Assembly (NCBI GenBank): GCA_029260135.1
Contig: JAJDDV010000039.1
Coordinates: 1-39,342, forward strand
Source: Phycisphaerae bacterium
Lineage (GTDB): Bacteria; Planctomycetota; Phycisphaerae; UBA1845
Length of the DNA stretch: 39,342 nt
Direction: 5' to 3'
The translations under genes were made by a program, and so were the position numbers. Position 1 is the stretch's first letter. Each line of letters begins with the position of its first letter. The notes under the pieces were generated by a model. That model was not told the DNA's origin. It saw only the letters and a list, made by a program, of their open reading frames with translations, and did no database searches. This document shows, one piece after another, positions 24,796 to 33,688 of the stretch.

Positions 24796-26520
24796 GTGAC
24801 TTCGAGTACGGATAACGAAGTAGCGGTTCGCGTGGATTGCGTGCCGGTTGGATCGCGGACAACGGCTGCGGGTTGGGCTGGGATGTCGCTCGCGATTGGT
24901 GTCATCGCGCTGGCATTGTCGGCGCTGCCGGGTCGCACGGCGATCCCGCCGCTGGTGGAATCGGACTACTGCTACCTGCTCACGGCGGCGGACCGTTACG
25001 GGAACGGAGACGGACTGACAAGCACACCACCCGTCGCACCGTTTCAACCGTGGATGTGGCACGCGGACTGGACGGCGCTGACGAAATGGCCGGTCGGTTA
25101 TCCACTGCTGGTGGTCGCCGTACGCAACGCGACGGGTCTTGGCACGATCGAAGCGTGTCGGGTCATCAGCGTCGTCGCCTGCGCGGCGGCGCTGGTGGGC
25201 TGGTTCGTGTGGATCCGGCGATGGGTGTCGCGCGGAGTCGCCGGTTGTCTTCTGTCGGCGGTCGGCGCGGGGTGCGGCGTGACAACGTCCTTTCTGGTGA
25301 ATCCTTCGACGGATCTTCTGATCGTCGCGGCGCTACCCTGGGTGTTGCTGTTGGTTACGGATACCGTTCACAGATCGCGCGGTGCCGAATCGAACGTTGC
25401 GGTCGCGGACATTGGATGGCGTCTCGCGTTGGTCGGTGCGGCGGCAGGGTCGCTGTTTTGGATCCGGTACGCATCGGTTTTCGTGCCTGTTGCGCTCGGT
25501 CTGCACCTTTGTCTGGAGATGCTCCGGAAGAGGGGCGTGCGTTGTCGACACCTGCTCTTGTACACGGTGGGCGCCATGGTCCCGATTCTGTCGCTTCTGA
25601 TTATGAACCGGGCCGGCGCCACATCTAGTTCATGGCAAGAACAACTGAATCTCGGGCAAACGGTCACGCTGAACTTGTCGCCGGCGCTGGTTGGGACCGC
25701 CTGGTGGAATCTCACGGACTTGGGTTTCTACGACTATCACTGGATAAGCCACTGGATGATCGCATTGTGGCCGATTGTGTTGGCCGGTGCTGTCTTGGTT
25801 TTTCCGAGCGTTCGAGGCGCGATACGGTCGTTTTTCTTGCAGCCGGGTATCCATCTGAGTGCGATGGTCGTGGCTGTGCTTCTGGTCATGCTGGTCGGTG
25901 CGACGGCTGTGTTCGGCGACAAGTACCCATACGCCAGCCTGGATCGCTACTACGCCCCCGCTAGGCCGCTCTTCATGCTCGTTTTCGTTGGGCCGCTCTT
26001 GTTGGCTCGTCGCCGAATGGCTCGGGGTGTCGTGTGCGTCATTCTGGTTGTGGCCAGCTCATGGCTCGTACAGCAGGAGTGGGCTCGTCCGTACCATCGC
26101 TGGTCGGCAGCCGGACGAGAGCTGACACCCTATGGTCAGTGGGGCCAAGCTTTCAGTCCCGGCGCCGGGGAACTCTACCGCTGGCTCAGCGATCAATCCG
26201 CTGACCATCTGGTTGTGGTCAGCAACTTCCATGACTATATCGCGCTGGAGACGGGGATTCCGGCGATACCGATTCCGGAAGATCCCGCGACGCTGGCGTT
26301 GTGGGTTCGGCGGATCAGCGAGGCGCGCAGCGTGGCTGCCCCTCGCGTTCTGTTCGTTCTCGATCCGGACAACCGGACTCGGGATTACTTCCTCGAACCG
26401 ACGAGCGAGGTCGTTCGCCGGTTCGGGCTGGCGATGCGTGTCGACAGGCCTTCCGGCGTGTCCGCGCTGCTGTTTGAGTGGGACGGCGCGAATTCGGCGG
26501 TAGCGTCAGGTCGGCACTGA
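24796..26520 (+). CDS. GT-C-fold-like integral membrane glycosyltransferase
   Basis: A protein of about 574 residues with ten or more hydrophobic segments and a soluble C-terminal domain. This layout resembles ArnT/PMT-type (GT-C) transferases that use polyprenyl-linked sugars. Following the first membrane segment is a large loop with LVESDYCYLLTAADRYGNGD, whose acidic pair is where GT-C enzymes carry their catalytic Asp. KWPVGYPLLVVAV recalls the WPPGYPLL motif common in this superfamily. The C-terminal domain has VVVSNFHDYIALETGIPAIP. GTG 24796 is chosen because GAGG lies 5 nt upstream; an in-frame GTG at 24697 lacks a ribosome site. It is divergent from the GT2 gene, suggesting paired function. 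Confidence 0.78.
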   Translation: MTSSTDNEVAVRVDCVPVGSRTTAAGWAGMSLAIGVIALALSALPGRTAIPPLVESDYCYLLTAADRYGNGDGLTSTPPVAPFQPWMWHADWTALTKWPVGYPLLVVAVRNATGLGTIEACRVISVVACAAALVGWFVWIRRWVSRGVAGCLLSAVGAGCGVTTSFLVNPSTDLLIVAALPWVLLLVTDTVHRSRGAESNVAVADIGWRLALVGAAAGSLFWIRYASVFVPVALGLHLCLEMLRKRGVRCRHLLLYTVGAMVPILSLLIMNRAGATSSSWQEQLNLGQTVTLNLSPALVGTAWWNLTDLGFYDYHWISHWMIALWPIVLAGAVLVFPSVRGAIRSFFLQPGIHLSAMVVAVLLVMLVGATAVFGDKYPYASLDRYYAPARPLFMLVFVGPLLLARRRMARGVVCVILVVASSWLVQQEWARPYHRWSAAGRELTPYGQWGQAFSPGAGELYRWLSDQSADHLVVVSNFHDYIALETGIPAIPIPEDPATLALWVRRISEARSVAAPRVLFVLDPDNRTRDYFLEPTSEVVRRFGLAMRVDRPSGVSALLFEWDGANSAVASGRH

Positions 26521-26548
26521 TGTCGGAGAGGGCGTCGATTCGGTCGAG

Positions 26549-27040
26549 CTACTTATCGCTGATTTCGATGAAGTTCAACATGTCGTCGGCCGTGTCGAGC
26601 ACGGCGACTGTCTTTCGTTTGGTGCGATAAAGAGCGCCCGGGTTGATGACGCGTGCGTGACCGTTCCGCTCGTCGCGAGCGACGTGCGTGTGGCCGTGGA
26701 GGAGATAGTCTGCCTCTTGCGATCGGAGCGCGGCCTCGAAGCCGGGTTCATGTCCGTGGAAAACGAGAAACGCCTTGCCGTCCAACGTCACTCTTGCGGG
26801 TACTCTCTGAGGGACCGAGAGGCCGACCGACGTTAGATAGTCGAGTACTGCGGGGTCAGGATAGTCCGTATTCCCCCAGACGAACGTACAGGGTCGACCG
26901 ACGAGTTCGTCGAACACGGCGGTGGACCCGACGTCGCCGCAGTGAATGACGTGTCCGACGCCGAGTTCGTCGAAGACGGCCATGGCCTTTCGCACCATCA
27001 AGTGGCGGTTGTGACTATCAGATAGTATTCCAATCAGCAA
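26549..27040 (-). CDS. YfcE/MJ0936-type metallophosphoesterase
   Basis: A 163-residue calcineurin-like phosphodiesterase of the YfcE/MJ0936 family. The two-metal site is complete: DSH (Asp8, His10), HCGDV (Asp36), GNTD (Asn57), HGH (His95) and HGHTH (His115, His117, His119 region). The length is standard for the family. The start is a TTG at 27040, because AAAGGGG lies 6 nt upstream and the family begins directly with LIGILSDSH. A longer frame back to 27166 runs into the prepilin-like gene and is rejected. In vitro these enzymes cleave phosphodiesters; the natural substrate is unknown. It faces the GT-C gene tail to tail with a 28-bp gap. Confidence 0.88.
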   Translation of the reverse strand: MLIGILSDSHNRHLMVRKAMAVFDELGVGHVIHCGDVGSTAVFDELVGRPCTFVWGNTDYPDPAVLDYLTSVGLSVPQRVPARVTLDGKAFLVFHGHEPGFEAALRSQEADYLLHGHTHVARDERNGHARVINPGALYRTKRKTVAVLDTADDMLNFIEISDK

Positions 27041-27080
27041 CGTATACCCCTTTGAAAACAATGATTGCAGGCGTGCCCGA

Positions 27081-27905
27081 TCATTCGGGCGGTGGAAGAT
27101 ATCCCCAGTAGAGTTTCGGATGGTCCCACACGATGTCGCCTCTACGGAAGTCGCGATTCTTGACAAGCTGGTCGGTGGTGCAGTTCGTCACGCCGCCGCT
27201 GAGGTAGAGGATGTTGGCATAATCTCCATGGAACTCGCCGACGGGTGCGCCCGATCGATGGGATCGCTGATACATCGTCGCCACGTCTCGCGGTGACCCA
27301 CACGGTGAATTCCATGCGATGTCGAACATGAACACCGTTTTCGGTTTCTTGTCAAAATGTCTGGCTGAGAGATAGAACGTTTTTTTCTCAGGATCGGGGA
27401 AGCCGGGTGTGTCCCGCGACCCGGCCGGTGCTTTGCCGTGTCCGTCGAGTACGGCGTTCATGCCGTAATGGAACTGGTTCATGCCGCTACGGCTCTTGAA
27501 GGCGCCGGTCCGGTTCTTCGAGGGGCAGATCCACACGTGAATGTTGGGTAGTTCGTCTAGCGCATCACCGGTACGATCGAAGTCCTTGTATGCGGGAAGC
27601 CCCAGGTATTGCGGAAGCACATTGTACCATTTGCCGGGACTGGATGCGCCGCTTCCTGCCGTGCCTTCCTGGGGCAAGTAGTTTCTATAGTCGTTACGAT
27701 AGAAGCTGAGCGTTGTTCCCCACTGTCGAAGGTTGTTGGCGCAGATCGTTCGCCGGGCGCGTTCGCGCGCGCTGCTGAGACTTGGAACCAGCATAGCCAC
27801 CAACAGTGCGAGCATTCCGATGACGACGAGGACCTCGATCAACGTTGCCCCCTTACCGCGCAAGCGGGGTCTGGGATGGGGAGTCACACTCACTCGCCCT
27901 GCCAT
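27081..27905 (-). CDS. Type IV prepilin-like (pseudopilin) protein
   Basis: A 274-residue protein with a type IV prepilin N-terminus. A basic leader ending RGKG is followed by ATLIEVLVVIGMLALLVAML, placing the peptidase cut after the Gly and the conserved Glu at mature position 5. A paired CxNNLRQW segment follows, as in the prepilin-like proteins that are very abundant in planctomycetes. Near the C-terminus FHGDYANILYLSGGV resembles their H-x9-DG motif. Such proteins are exported through a type II secretion or pilus-like machine and stay anchored by the N-terminal helix. ATG 27905 has AGGAGGT with 8-nt spacing; a TTG at 27914 is less likely. Confidence 0.88.
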   Translation of the reverse strand: MAGRVSVTPHPRPRLRGKGATLIEVLVVIGMLALLVAMLVPSLSSARERARRTICANNLRQWGTTLSFYRNDYRNYLPQEGTAGSGASSPGKWYNVLPQYLGLPAYKDFDRTGDALDELPNIHVWICPSKNRTGAFKSRSGMNQFHYGMNAVLDGHGKAPAGSRDTPGFPDPEKKTFYLSARHFDKKPKTVFMFDIAWNSPCGSPRDVATMYQRSHRSGAPVGEFHGDYANILYLSGGVTNCTTDQLVKNRDFRRGDIVWDHPKLYWGYLPPPE

Positions 27906-28121
27906 GTTGGACAACCTCCTGGATGGAGAGATGGTCCGTGCCGGGTATCGTTCTCCCGGCCCCTATCCACTGGCCGAGAATCCTAGCAGGGATTTCCATC
28001 GGCGGGTAGTGGAGCAGAGGTTTTTGTCGGCGGGATGGGAGTCTGTTGAAGTCTCCGACCTGCCGCAAGCGCCGTCAGCCATTCCAGGCGGTTACCGATC
28101 GATTGGCGGGTGAGTCGATGA

Positions 28122-28706
28122 TCAGGGGGACCGGAGTTCCACAGAATCGCAGATTTGATCGAACAACCGAGCGGTTCGGGCGTCGAGCCGGCCCGTTCCG
28201 ACCCGAAGGGCGAAGACATAGGCTTCGCCGGTGTCGATCCTGGCGGCGCGAATGGCGACGCTGCGGGCGGGGTCGGAGAGGTCTATCGCGTCGAGGGGGC
28301 CAAGGGTCCGGTGCTGGGCGGGCAGGCGGGCCAGCTCCTCAGCGGTATGGACCTGCCATAGCGGTGAACCGAGCACCAATCGGCCAGCGTCGCTCGAGTC
28401 CTTGGTGAGGGATTTGGAGAGACGGTAGACGATGAGCAGTGCGTGGTCGCCGCCGCGTGTGGGTCCTCCGAACACGTAGGTCGGGCCCAGAGGCGTCACG
28501 CCTCGTTCGGGACCCTCAAAGAGCCGGGGCGGTTGGAAGGAAATCGGCCAATCAGCGGGCGAGAGCCTCGGTCCCAGGACGTTTGAAGCCCGTTGATAGG
28601 TCATGCTCGCCGCCAGGGCGCAGGCGGCTGTAAGGAGGAGAGCGGCCCCGATCAAGGCCCTCCTGGGATATGCGGGCTTTTCGGCGTTGTAGACCTGGAG
28701 AACCAT
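28122..28706 (-). CDS. Hypothetical protein with one N-terminal membrane segment
   Basis: A 194-residue protein with one predicted membrane helix at about residues 17-34 (LIGAALLLTAACALAASM) after a basic stretch, so it is probably anchored in the inner membrane facing outward. The outer domain is mixed alpha/beta with HALLIVYRLSKSLTKDSSDA and a C-terminal helix with DQICDSV. I recognise no family. The weakly defined ATG at 28706 has no clear ribosome site. It is divergent from the DUF502 gene. Confidence 0.7.
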   Translation of the reverse strand: MVLQVYNAEKPAYPRRALIGAALLLTAACALAASMTYQRASNVLGPRLSPADWPISFQPPRLFEGPERGVTPLGPTYVFGGPTRGGDHALLIVYRLSKSLTKDSSDAGRLVLGSPLWQVHTAEELARLPAQHRTLGPLDAIDLSDPARSVAIRAARIDTGEAYVFALRVGTGRLDARTARLFDQICDSVELRSP

Positions 28707-28863
28707 CGAGGCACTGTAGCGCGGTCACCGTCGGTTCACAACCGTTGACGCCGGCGGATGCAGCGACTAGAGTCCGGCTCGCGCTTGGGATGACGCGGGA
28801 CGGTGCGGATGTTGCGTCCCAATCGTTGGCGCGCGGTCTCGATACTCCTCGGATTCGGGTGGC

Positions 28864-29751
28864 GTGGCCCAACAACGCTTCATGGATGATTTTCGGCGTT
28901 TCTTCCTGCGGGGGTTGGGCGCGCTCGTACCGACGCTGCTCACCTTTGCCATCATCGTATGGGCCTTCCGGCTAATCAACGACAATGTCGGTTTTTACAT
29001 CACACGGGGGCTATTTCGCCTTTGCACCGTTCTTAGCGACGAGCCAGCGCCGGGTCTGATTGATTACGAGCGCGATCCGGTTCGTTATGGGACGCCGCTC
29101 AACGAATATGATTCGTCGGGCCGCCGCCTGACGATCGAGTACAAGGCTATCGAGAATTATAAAGTACTACGGGACAAATCCGACGAGGTTCTTGATGAGG
29201 AGATTCTCGAGGATGCGCGGTTGGCTCGACGAGACGCGGTGTGGCAGATCGCGTTCACGAAGTACCATCTGCATCTGCTCGGTTTCGCCGCAGGCATCGT
29301 TCTCGTATACTTCACGGGCTTCTTCCTCGCCAGCTTCATCGGTCGTGCATCCTGGCGGGCAGCGGAAGGCCTGCTGCAGCGGATCCCGCTCATCCGAGCG
29401 GTTTATTCGAATGTCAAGCAGGTTACGGACTTTCTGCTGTCGGAGCGGACGGTCGAGTTCACCGGCGTCGTGGCGGTGCAGTATCCGCGCAAAGGTGTCT
29501 GGTCGCTCGGGCTGAGCACCGGGGGACCGATGAAGAACGTGCAGGAGCAGGTGAGCGGGGAGCTCGTCACGGTGTTTATTCCGAGTTCTCCCACGCCGAT
29601 CACGGGATATGTGATCCAGGTTCCCCGTGATGAGGTGATCGAGCTCAACATGACGATTGACGAGGGTCTGCGGTTTACGATCAGCGGCGGCGTTATCAAG
29701 CCGGAAAGCGAAGTGATGGACCGGCTGCTCGGGAAGCAACGCGGGTCATGA
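28864..29751 (+). CDS. DUF502 membrane protein
   Basis: A 295-residue inner-membrane protein of the DUF502 family, function unknown. Residues 8-40 (MDDFRRFFLRGLGALVPTLL and on) are the family start, containing the first membrane segment. A second segment lies near 140-160 (LLGFAAGIVLVYFTGFFLAS). The family core follows, with LLQRIPLIRAVYSNVKQVTD, then a beta-rich domain with STGGPMKNVQEQVSG and VFIPSSPTPITGYV. A Tyr/Asp-rich insert of about 80 residues between the two membrane segments is longer than I recall for most members. GTG 28864 or ATG 28882 could be the start. It heads the co-directional run that continues with hpf. Confidence 0.88.
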   Translation: MAQQRFMDDFRRFFLRGLGALVPTLLTFAIIVWAFRLINDNVGFYITRGLFRLCTVLSDEPAPGLIDYERDPVRYGTPLNEYDSSGRRLTIEYKAIENYKVLRDKSDEVLDEEILEDARLARRDAVWQIAFTKYHLHLLGFAAGIVLVYFTGFFLASFIGRASWRAAEGLLQRIPLIRAVYSNVKQVTDFLLSERTVEFTGVVAVQYPRKGVWSLGLSTGGPMKNVQEQVSGELVTVFIPSSPTPITGYVIQVPRDEVIELNMTIDEGLRFTISGGVIKPESEVMDRLLGKQRGS

Positions 29752-29825
29752 TGACCGGCGGGGGGCTGTGCAGCGGGAGAAGGAGGATCGTCGGTTTTCG
29801 CCCATGGGACACGGGAGGTTCATCG

Positions 29826-30155
29826 GTGCAGATACAAGTAACGGGGCGTCACGTGGAGTTGACGGAGGACGTGCGGGCGCACATCGACACCAAGGCGTCG
29901 AAGCTCCCACGGTATTATGACCGAATTCACGAGATCGAGTTCATTCTCGACCATGAGCTCGATCAGTTCACGGCGGAGATTATTGTCCGCGCCGGACGGA
30001 AGCACACGTTTGTGGTGCGAGAAACCGGTCCTGACACGTTTGCATTGATCGACTTAGTGGTCGACAAGGTGGGGCGTCAGTTGACCAAGCACAAAGAGAA
30101 GCATCGCAATCGCAAGCACGACGGTAAGGGAGATTTGGAATCCTCCGTGGAATGA
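29826..30155 (+). CDS. hpf: Ribosome hibernation promoting factor, short form
   Basis: A 109-residue HPF/RaiA-type factor that binds the 30S decoding region and shuts down ribosomes under stress. The family opening is clear: VQIQVTGRHVELTEDVRAHI, then ASKLPRYYDRIHEIEFILDH and a basic C-terminal helix (KVGRQLTKHKEKHRNRKH). There is no C-terminal dimerisation domain, so this is the short type. The GTG at 29826 has GGGAGG 7 nt upstream; a longer frame from 29748 overlaps the DUF502 gene and is not protein-like. It precedes ptsN, an arrangement common in many bacteria (near rpoN). Confidence 0.92.
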   Translation: MQIQVTGRHVELTEDVRAHIDTKASKLPRYYDRIHEIEFILDHELDQFTAEIIVRAGRKHTFVVRETGPDTFALIDLVVDKVGRQLTKHKEKHRNRKHDGKGDLESSVE

Positions 30156-30237
30156 CCGGGGCGGTCCGTACGGCGTGCGTCGGGGATGAGGTTCGGCGCG
30201 TTGATTTCAACGTGTGAGTTACGTTGCGGGATCTGTT

Positions 30238-30711
30238 ATGCGACTATCTGAGTTGATTCATGCACCGTCGATCGTATCGGAGCTTCAGGCTACGGACCGC
30301 AACGGTGTCATCCGCGAGTTGATCCAGTCTTTGGCCGACAAGGGGGCGATCCCTGCTGAGCACGTCGAGGCCGTGGCGCGTGCGACGATCGCCCGCGAGA
30401 ACCAGGGCAGCACCGGATTCGGCAAGGGTGTGGCCGTCCCGCACGTGAAGCATGCGGCCGTGGAGACGATGACGGCGACGATCGGCCGGTCCAGCCATGG
30501 TGTCGACTTCGCCGCGCTCGATCGAGCTCCGGTCTACACCATCGTGATGCTCGTGAGCCCTCCCACGAAACCGGAAGAGCATTTGGCTGCGATGGAGAAG
30601 GTCTTCCGGTATCTCCAGCGAGAGAACTTCCGGCGTTTCTTACGGCAGGCGGAGACGCACGAGGCGCTGGTCGATTTGATCCAGGAAGCGGACGATTTCC
30701 AAGAGGCCTGA
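30238..30711 (+). CDS. ptsN: PTS EIIA-Ntr-like protein
   Basis: A 157-residue protein of the fructose/mannitol EIIA family that accepts phosphate from HPr. The active histidine is His69 in GFGKGVAVPHVKH. The later pattern DFAALDRAPVYTIVMLVSPP is standard for EIIA-Ntr. With no EIIB/EIIC in reach it is taken as the regulatory form, which in other bacteria controls potassium and phosphate balance through protein contacts. ATG 30238 lies 8 codons into the open frame and fits the family start (MRLSELI). hpf lies 82 bp upstream and the HPr gene follows after 63 bp. Confidence 0.92.
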   Translation: MRLSELIHAPSIVSELQATDRNGVIRELIQSLADKGAIPAEHVEAVARATIARENQGSTGFGKGVAVPHVKHAAVETMTATIGRSSHGVDFAALDRAPVYTIVMLVSPPTKPEEHLAAMEKVFRYLQRENFRRFLRQAETHEALVDLIQEADDFQEA

Positions 30712-30774
30712 CGGCGCTCGTTTCCCGCATGCGAGTGAAAAGAGGATGGATCGGACGCGAAAGGTGGGGTGCGA

Positions 30775-31086
30775 TTGTCGGAAGCCACGACTGAGGCCGT
30801 GCGTGAGGTTGCGGTTGCGAACCTGGAGGGCCTGCACGCTCGTCCGGTCATGCAGTTCGTAGATCTTGCCTCGCGGTTCCGATCGGCGGTGACGGTGACG
30901 AACGTATCGCGCACTCACGAGTCCGTCGACGGCAAGAGCGCGATGCACATGATGCTTCTCGAGGCGACAAAGGGCTGTGTATTGAGGATTCAGACCTACG
31001 GCGATGACGCCGAGGTGGCGGCCGACGCTCTGGCTACTCTGGTTCAGGAAGGCTTCAAGGCAAACACACCTCCGCCGTCCGATTGA
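30775..31086 (+). CDS. ptsH: HPr phosphocarrier protein
   Basis: A 103-residue HPr that relays phosphate from EI to EIIA. The phosphorylated histidine is His21 in NLEGLHARPVMQFVDLA. The regulatory-serine region reads VDGKSAMHMMLLEA, so a Ser46-type residue is present, although no HPr kinase gene is in this window. The N-terminus is about ten residues longer than E. coli HPr. TTG 30775 gives 7-nt spacing to AAGGTGG; GTG 30769 in the same frame is too close to it. The stop overlaps a possible TTG of the EI frame, so the two genes are closely linked. Confidence 0.92.
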   Translation: MSEATTEAVREVAVANLEGLHARPVMQFVDLASRFRSAVTVTNVSRTHESVDGKSAMHMMLLEATKGCVLRIQTYGDDAEVAADALATLVQEGFKANTPPPSD

Positions 31087-31130
31087 CGGCCGAAGTGACG
31101 GCTCGATCCGGTCGGGTTTGCAGCGCACCC

Positions 31131-32873
31131 ATGGAAATTCTTCGTGGCATTTCGGTCGCTCCCGGCGTCGCGATCGGCGAGGCCGTCGTACTCGAGGCGG
31201 AGGAGTATCGTATACCCTTCCGGACGGTTGTGGAGGGCGACGTCCCGGCGGAACTGGAGTGCCTGGATCGGGCCTTCTCGAAGTCCATCGAGGAGCTGAA
31301 GGAGCAATCCGCTTGGCTGAACACGCATCTGGGACGCGACGCCGCGAACGTTTTTGAGTGGCACATCGGGGTGCTGGGTGACGAGCAGTTGCGGTCCGGG
31401 ATCGAGTCGCAGATTCGGGAGCGACGCGCGTCGGCGGCGTACGCGGCGAGCACGGTGATGCGGAACTACCAACGGCGCTTCATGCAGATGACCGACCCGC
31501 TGTTGGTCGAACGAATTCGAGATGTTCAGGACATTGAACGGCGGTTGTTACGGTGCATTCTGGGGGAAGGTCGCGAGGACTTGAGGGGACTGACGCAGCC
31601 GGTCATTCTCGTTGCGCACGACCTTACTCCGACGCAAACCGCGCAGCTTTCGGAAACGAAAGTCGTCGGTGTCGTTCTCGATGCCGGGGCGGCGACGTCG
31701 CACACGGCGATCCTTCTGCGATCGTGGGGTCGTCCAGGTGTGATCGGCTTGAACGACGTCTCGACGCGCGTAAGCGGCGGCGATCTGCTCATCATCGATG
31801 GGACCAACCAGCTCGTTGTTGTCAATCCGTCGGAGTCGACGCTTCGGGAGTATCGCGGTCGCCGGGAGGCGCATGTTCGCCTGACCGGTGAACTCGACGA
31901 AATGCGCGGGTTGCCGGCGGTGACGCGTGACGGTGAGCGCGTTCAGCTGGTCAGCAACATCGAGTTTCCCTACGAGGTCAAAGTCGGTGCGAGCAAAGGC
32001 GCCGACGGCGTCGGTCTCTACCGCACGGAGTTCCTGTATCTTCGCCCGGAAGGCGCGCCGTCGGAGGAAGAGCAATATGAGGCCTATCGGGAGGCGATTC
32101 TCGGGGCCGACGGCAATTCCGTGACCATTCGGACATTTGATCTCGGTGCGGACAAATATACGCAGCAGCGCAGCTACGAACAGGAGCGTAACCCGATGTT
32201 GGGCTTGCGTTCGATTCGCTACAGCCTACAGAATCTCGATCTGTTCAAAGTGCAATTGCGTGCGATCCTCCGCGCCTCGGTCCTGGGCGATGTCCGGCTG
32301 ATGTTTCCGCTGATTGTCAGCCTGATGGAGTTCCGCCAGGCCAAGATGACGCTGCACGACGCGATGGAGGACCTGGAAGAGGCCGGCGCTGCCTGGAATC
32401 GCGATCTCAAAGTCGGGATCATGCTCGAGACGCCCGCGGCGGTGGTCCAGGTCAAGGAGTTCTGCCGCGAGGTCGATTTCGTGAGTATCGGGACCAACGA
32501 CCTCATTCAGTATCTACTGGCGGTGGATCGGAGTAACGAGCGCGTTTCGCAATACTATACGGCGTCGAACCCGGCGCTGCTCCGAGCGTTGCGAGATGTC
32601 CTACGCGCCTGTGGTCAGGCGAACGTCGACTGTAGTCTCTGCGGTGAAATGGCGGGGCAGCCGTTGTACACGATCTTCCTTCTGGGCATTGGACTGCGTT
32701 GCTTTTCGATGGCCCCGGCGAATATCCCCGAGGTCAAGAAGCTGATCCGTCTCGTGAGCACGACCCAGGCGCAGCGTGTCGCGCGCCGGGCGCTGAGTTT
32801 CGAAACGGAGCGACAGGTCAGCAATTACTTGCGTGACGAAACCCGGAAGCTCCTGCCGGAGGACCCGATCTGA
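31131..32873 (+). CDS. ptsI: PTS enzyme I (PEP-protein phosphotransferase)
   Basis: A 580-residue enzyme I that autophosphorylates from phosphoenolpyruvate and passes phosphate to HPr. It starts MEILRGISVAPGVAIGEAV, the standard start, with no GAF domain, so this is PtsI rather than PtsP. The phosphohistidine is His191 in AGAATSHTAIL. The PEP-binding domain shows GVGLYRTEFLYL, RTFDLGADK, NPMLGLRSIRYSL and DLIQYLLAVDR. CSLCGEMAGQPL carries the active cysteine. The frame could extend upstream to TTG 31083, overlapping the ptsH stop, but that part is not conserved. No Shine-Dalgarno is evident. The stop overlaps the next ATG (TGATG). Confidence 0.94.
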   Translation: MEILRGISVAPGVAIGEAVVLEAEEYRIPFRTVVEGDVPAELECLDRAFSKSIEELKEQSAWLNTHLGRDAANVFEWHIGVLGDEQLRSGIESQIRERRASAAYAASTVMRNYQRRFMQMTDPLLVERIRDVQDIERRLLRCILGEGREDLRGLTQPVILVAHDLTPTQTAQLSETKVVGVVLDAGAATSHTAILLRSWGRPGVIGLNDVSTRVSGGDLLIIDGTNQLVVVNPSESTLREYRGRREAHVRLTGELDEMRGLPAVTRDGERVQLVSNIEFPYEVKVGASKGADGVGLYRTEFLYLRPEGAPSEEEQYEAYREAILGADGNSVTIRTFDLGADKYTQQRSYEQERNPMLGLRSIRYSLQNLDLFKVQLRAILRASVLGDVRLMFPLIVSLMEFRQAKMTLHDAMEDLEEAGAAWNRDLKVGIMLETPAAVVQVKEFCREVDFVSIGTNDLIQYLLAVDRSNERVSQYYTASNPALLRALRDVLRACGQANVDCSLCGEMAGQPLYTIFLLGIGLRCFSMAPANIPEVKKLIRLVSTTQAQRVARRALSFETERQVSNYLRDETRKLLPEDPI

Positions 32874-33688
32874 TGCTGCTGGGCACCATGGAGGCGCCGC
32901 GCCGATTACCCAGTGACTTGTCTCCGGAAGCGTCGTTGCGCGATCATGGATTGCGGATGGAAAGCTGCTCGAAACACCCACAGGTGGATCCCTCACTGCG
33001 CGAGCGATGGGCGTTTACCTACGGGGTGGACGGTGATGTTCGTTTCATCTCGCACCACGACACGATGCGGCTGTTTGAGAGGGCGTTGGCGAGGGCGTCG
33101 CTTCCGGTGCGATACACAGAGGGGTTCAATCCGCACGCGAAGCTTTCCGTCGTCGTTCCTCGCCCGGTTGGCGTCGCCTCGGACGTCGAGACGATCATCG
33201 TGGAGTTCTCGCGTCCGATCCACGGAGAGGACACCCGTGCGGCGCTCAACGACCAAATGCCCTCCGGTATGGAGGTTCATGGTGCGAGGCGATTGCAGCC
33301 TCGCGAAAGACTGACCCCCGCACAGGTTCGCTATCGACTGGACCCGGCGGGTGATACGGAATCAACATTACGTTCGCGGGTTCGCGCCATTCTGGCGTCG
33401 ACCGAGGTCGTCATTACACGCACCCACTGTAAGAAGGGGCGTACGAGGCAACTCGACGCGCGACCCTTCATCGCGAACGTTGACGTTAACGATAACGCCA
33501 TCGAGTTCACGCTACGCGTGACATCGGCAGGGACGGTCAGACCGGGCGAGTTCGTGGAACTCCTCGGGTTCGATGCGCGGTCCATGACCCATCGTGTCCG
33601 TCGCCTCGCTATTGAATGGCATGACATTGATCCAAGAGCCAATGCAACTGATGACACAAGAGAACACAAGAGAACAGAAGAAGACTAA
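32873..33688 (+). CDS. DUF2344 / radical SAM-linked protein
   Basis: A 271-residue member of the TIGR03936 / DUF2344 group, known as radical-SAM-linked. The core is WAFTYGVDGDVRFISHHDTM, RLFERALARASLPVRYTEGF and NPHAKLSVVVPRPVGVASD. In many bacteria this domain sits beside or fused to a B12-binding-like radical SAM protein and just upstream of RNase E/G. Here the RNase gene is adjacent, but the radical SAM partner is not next to it; ptsI occupies that place. The first ~40 residues before the core are poorly conserved in type. The ATG overlaps the ptsI stop and the 3' end overlaps the RNase gene start. Confidence 0.88.
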   Translation: MLLGTMEAPRRLPSDLSPEASLRDHGLRMESCSKHPQVDPSLRERWAFTYGVDGDVRFISHHDTMRLFERALARASLPVRYTEGFNPHAKLSVVVPRPVGVASDVETIIVEFSRPIHGEDTRAALNDQMPSGMEVHGARRLQPRERLTPAQVRYRLDPAGDTESTLRSRVRAILASTEVVITRTHCKKGRTRQLDARPFIANVDVNDNAIEFTLRVTSAGTVRPGEFVELLGFDARSMTHRVRRLAIEWHDIDPRANATDDTREHKRTEED

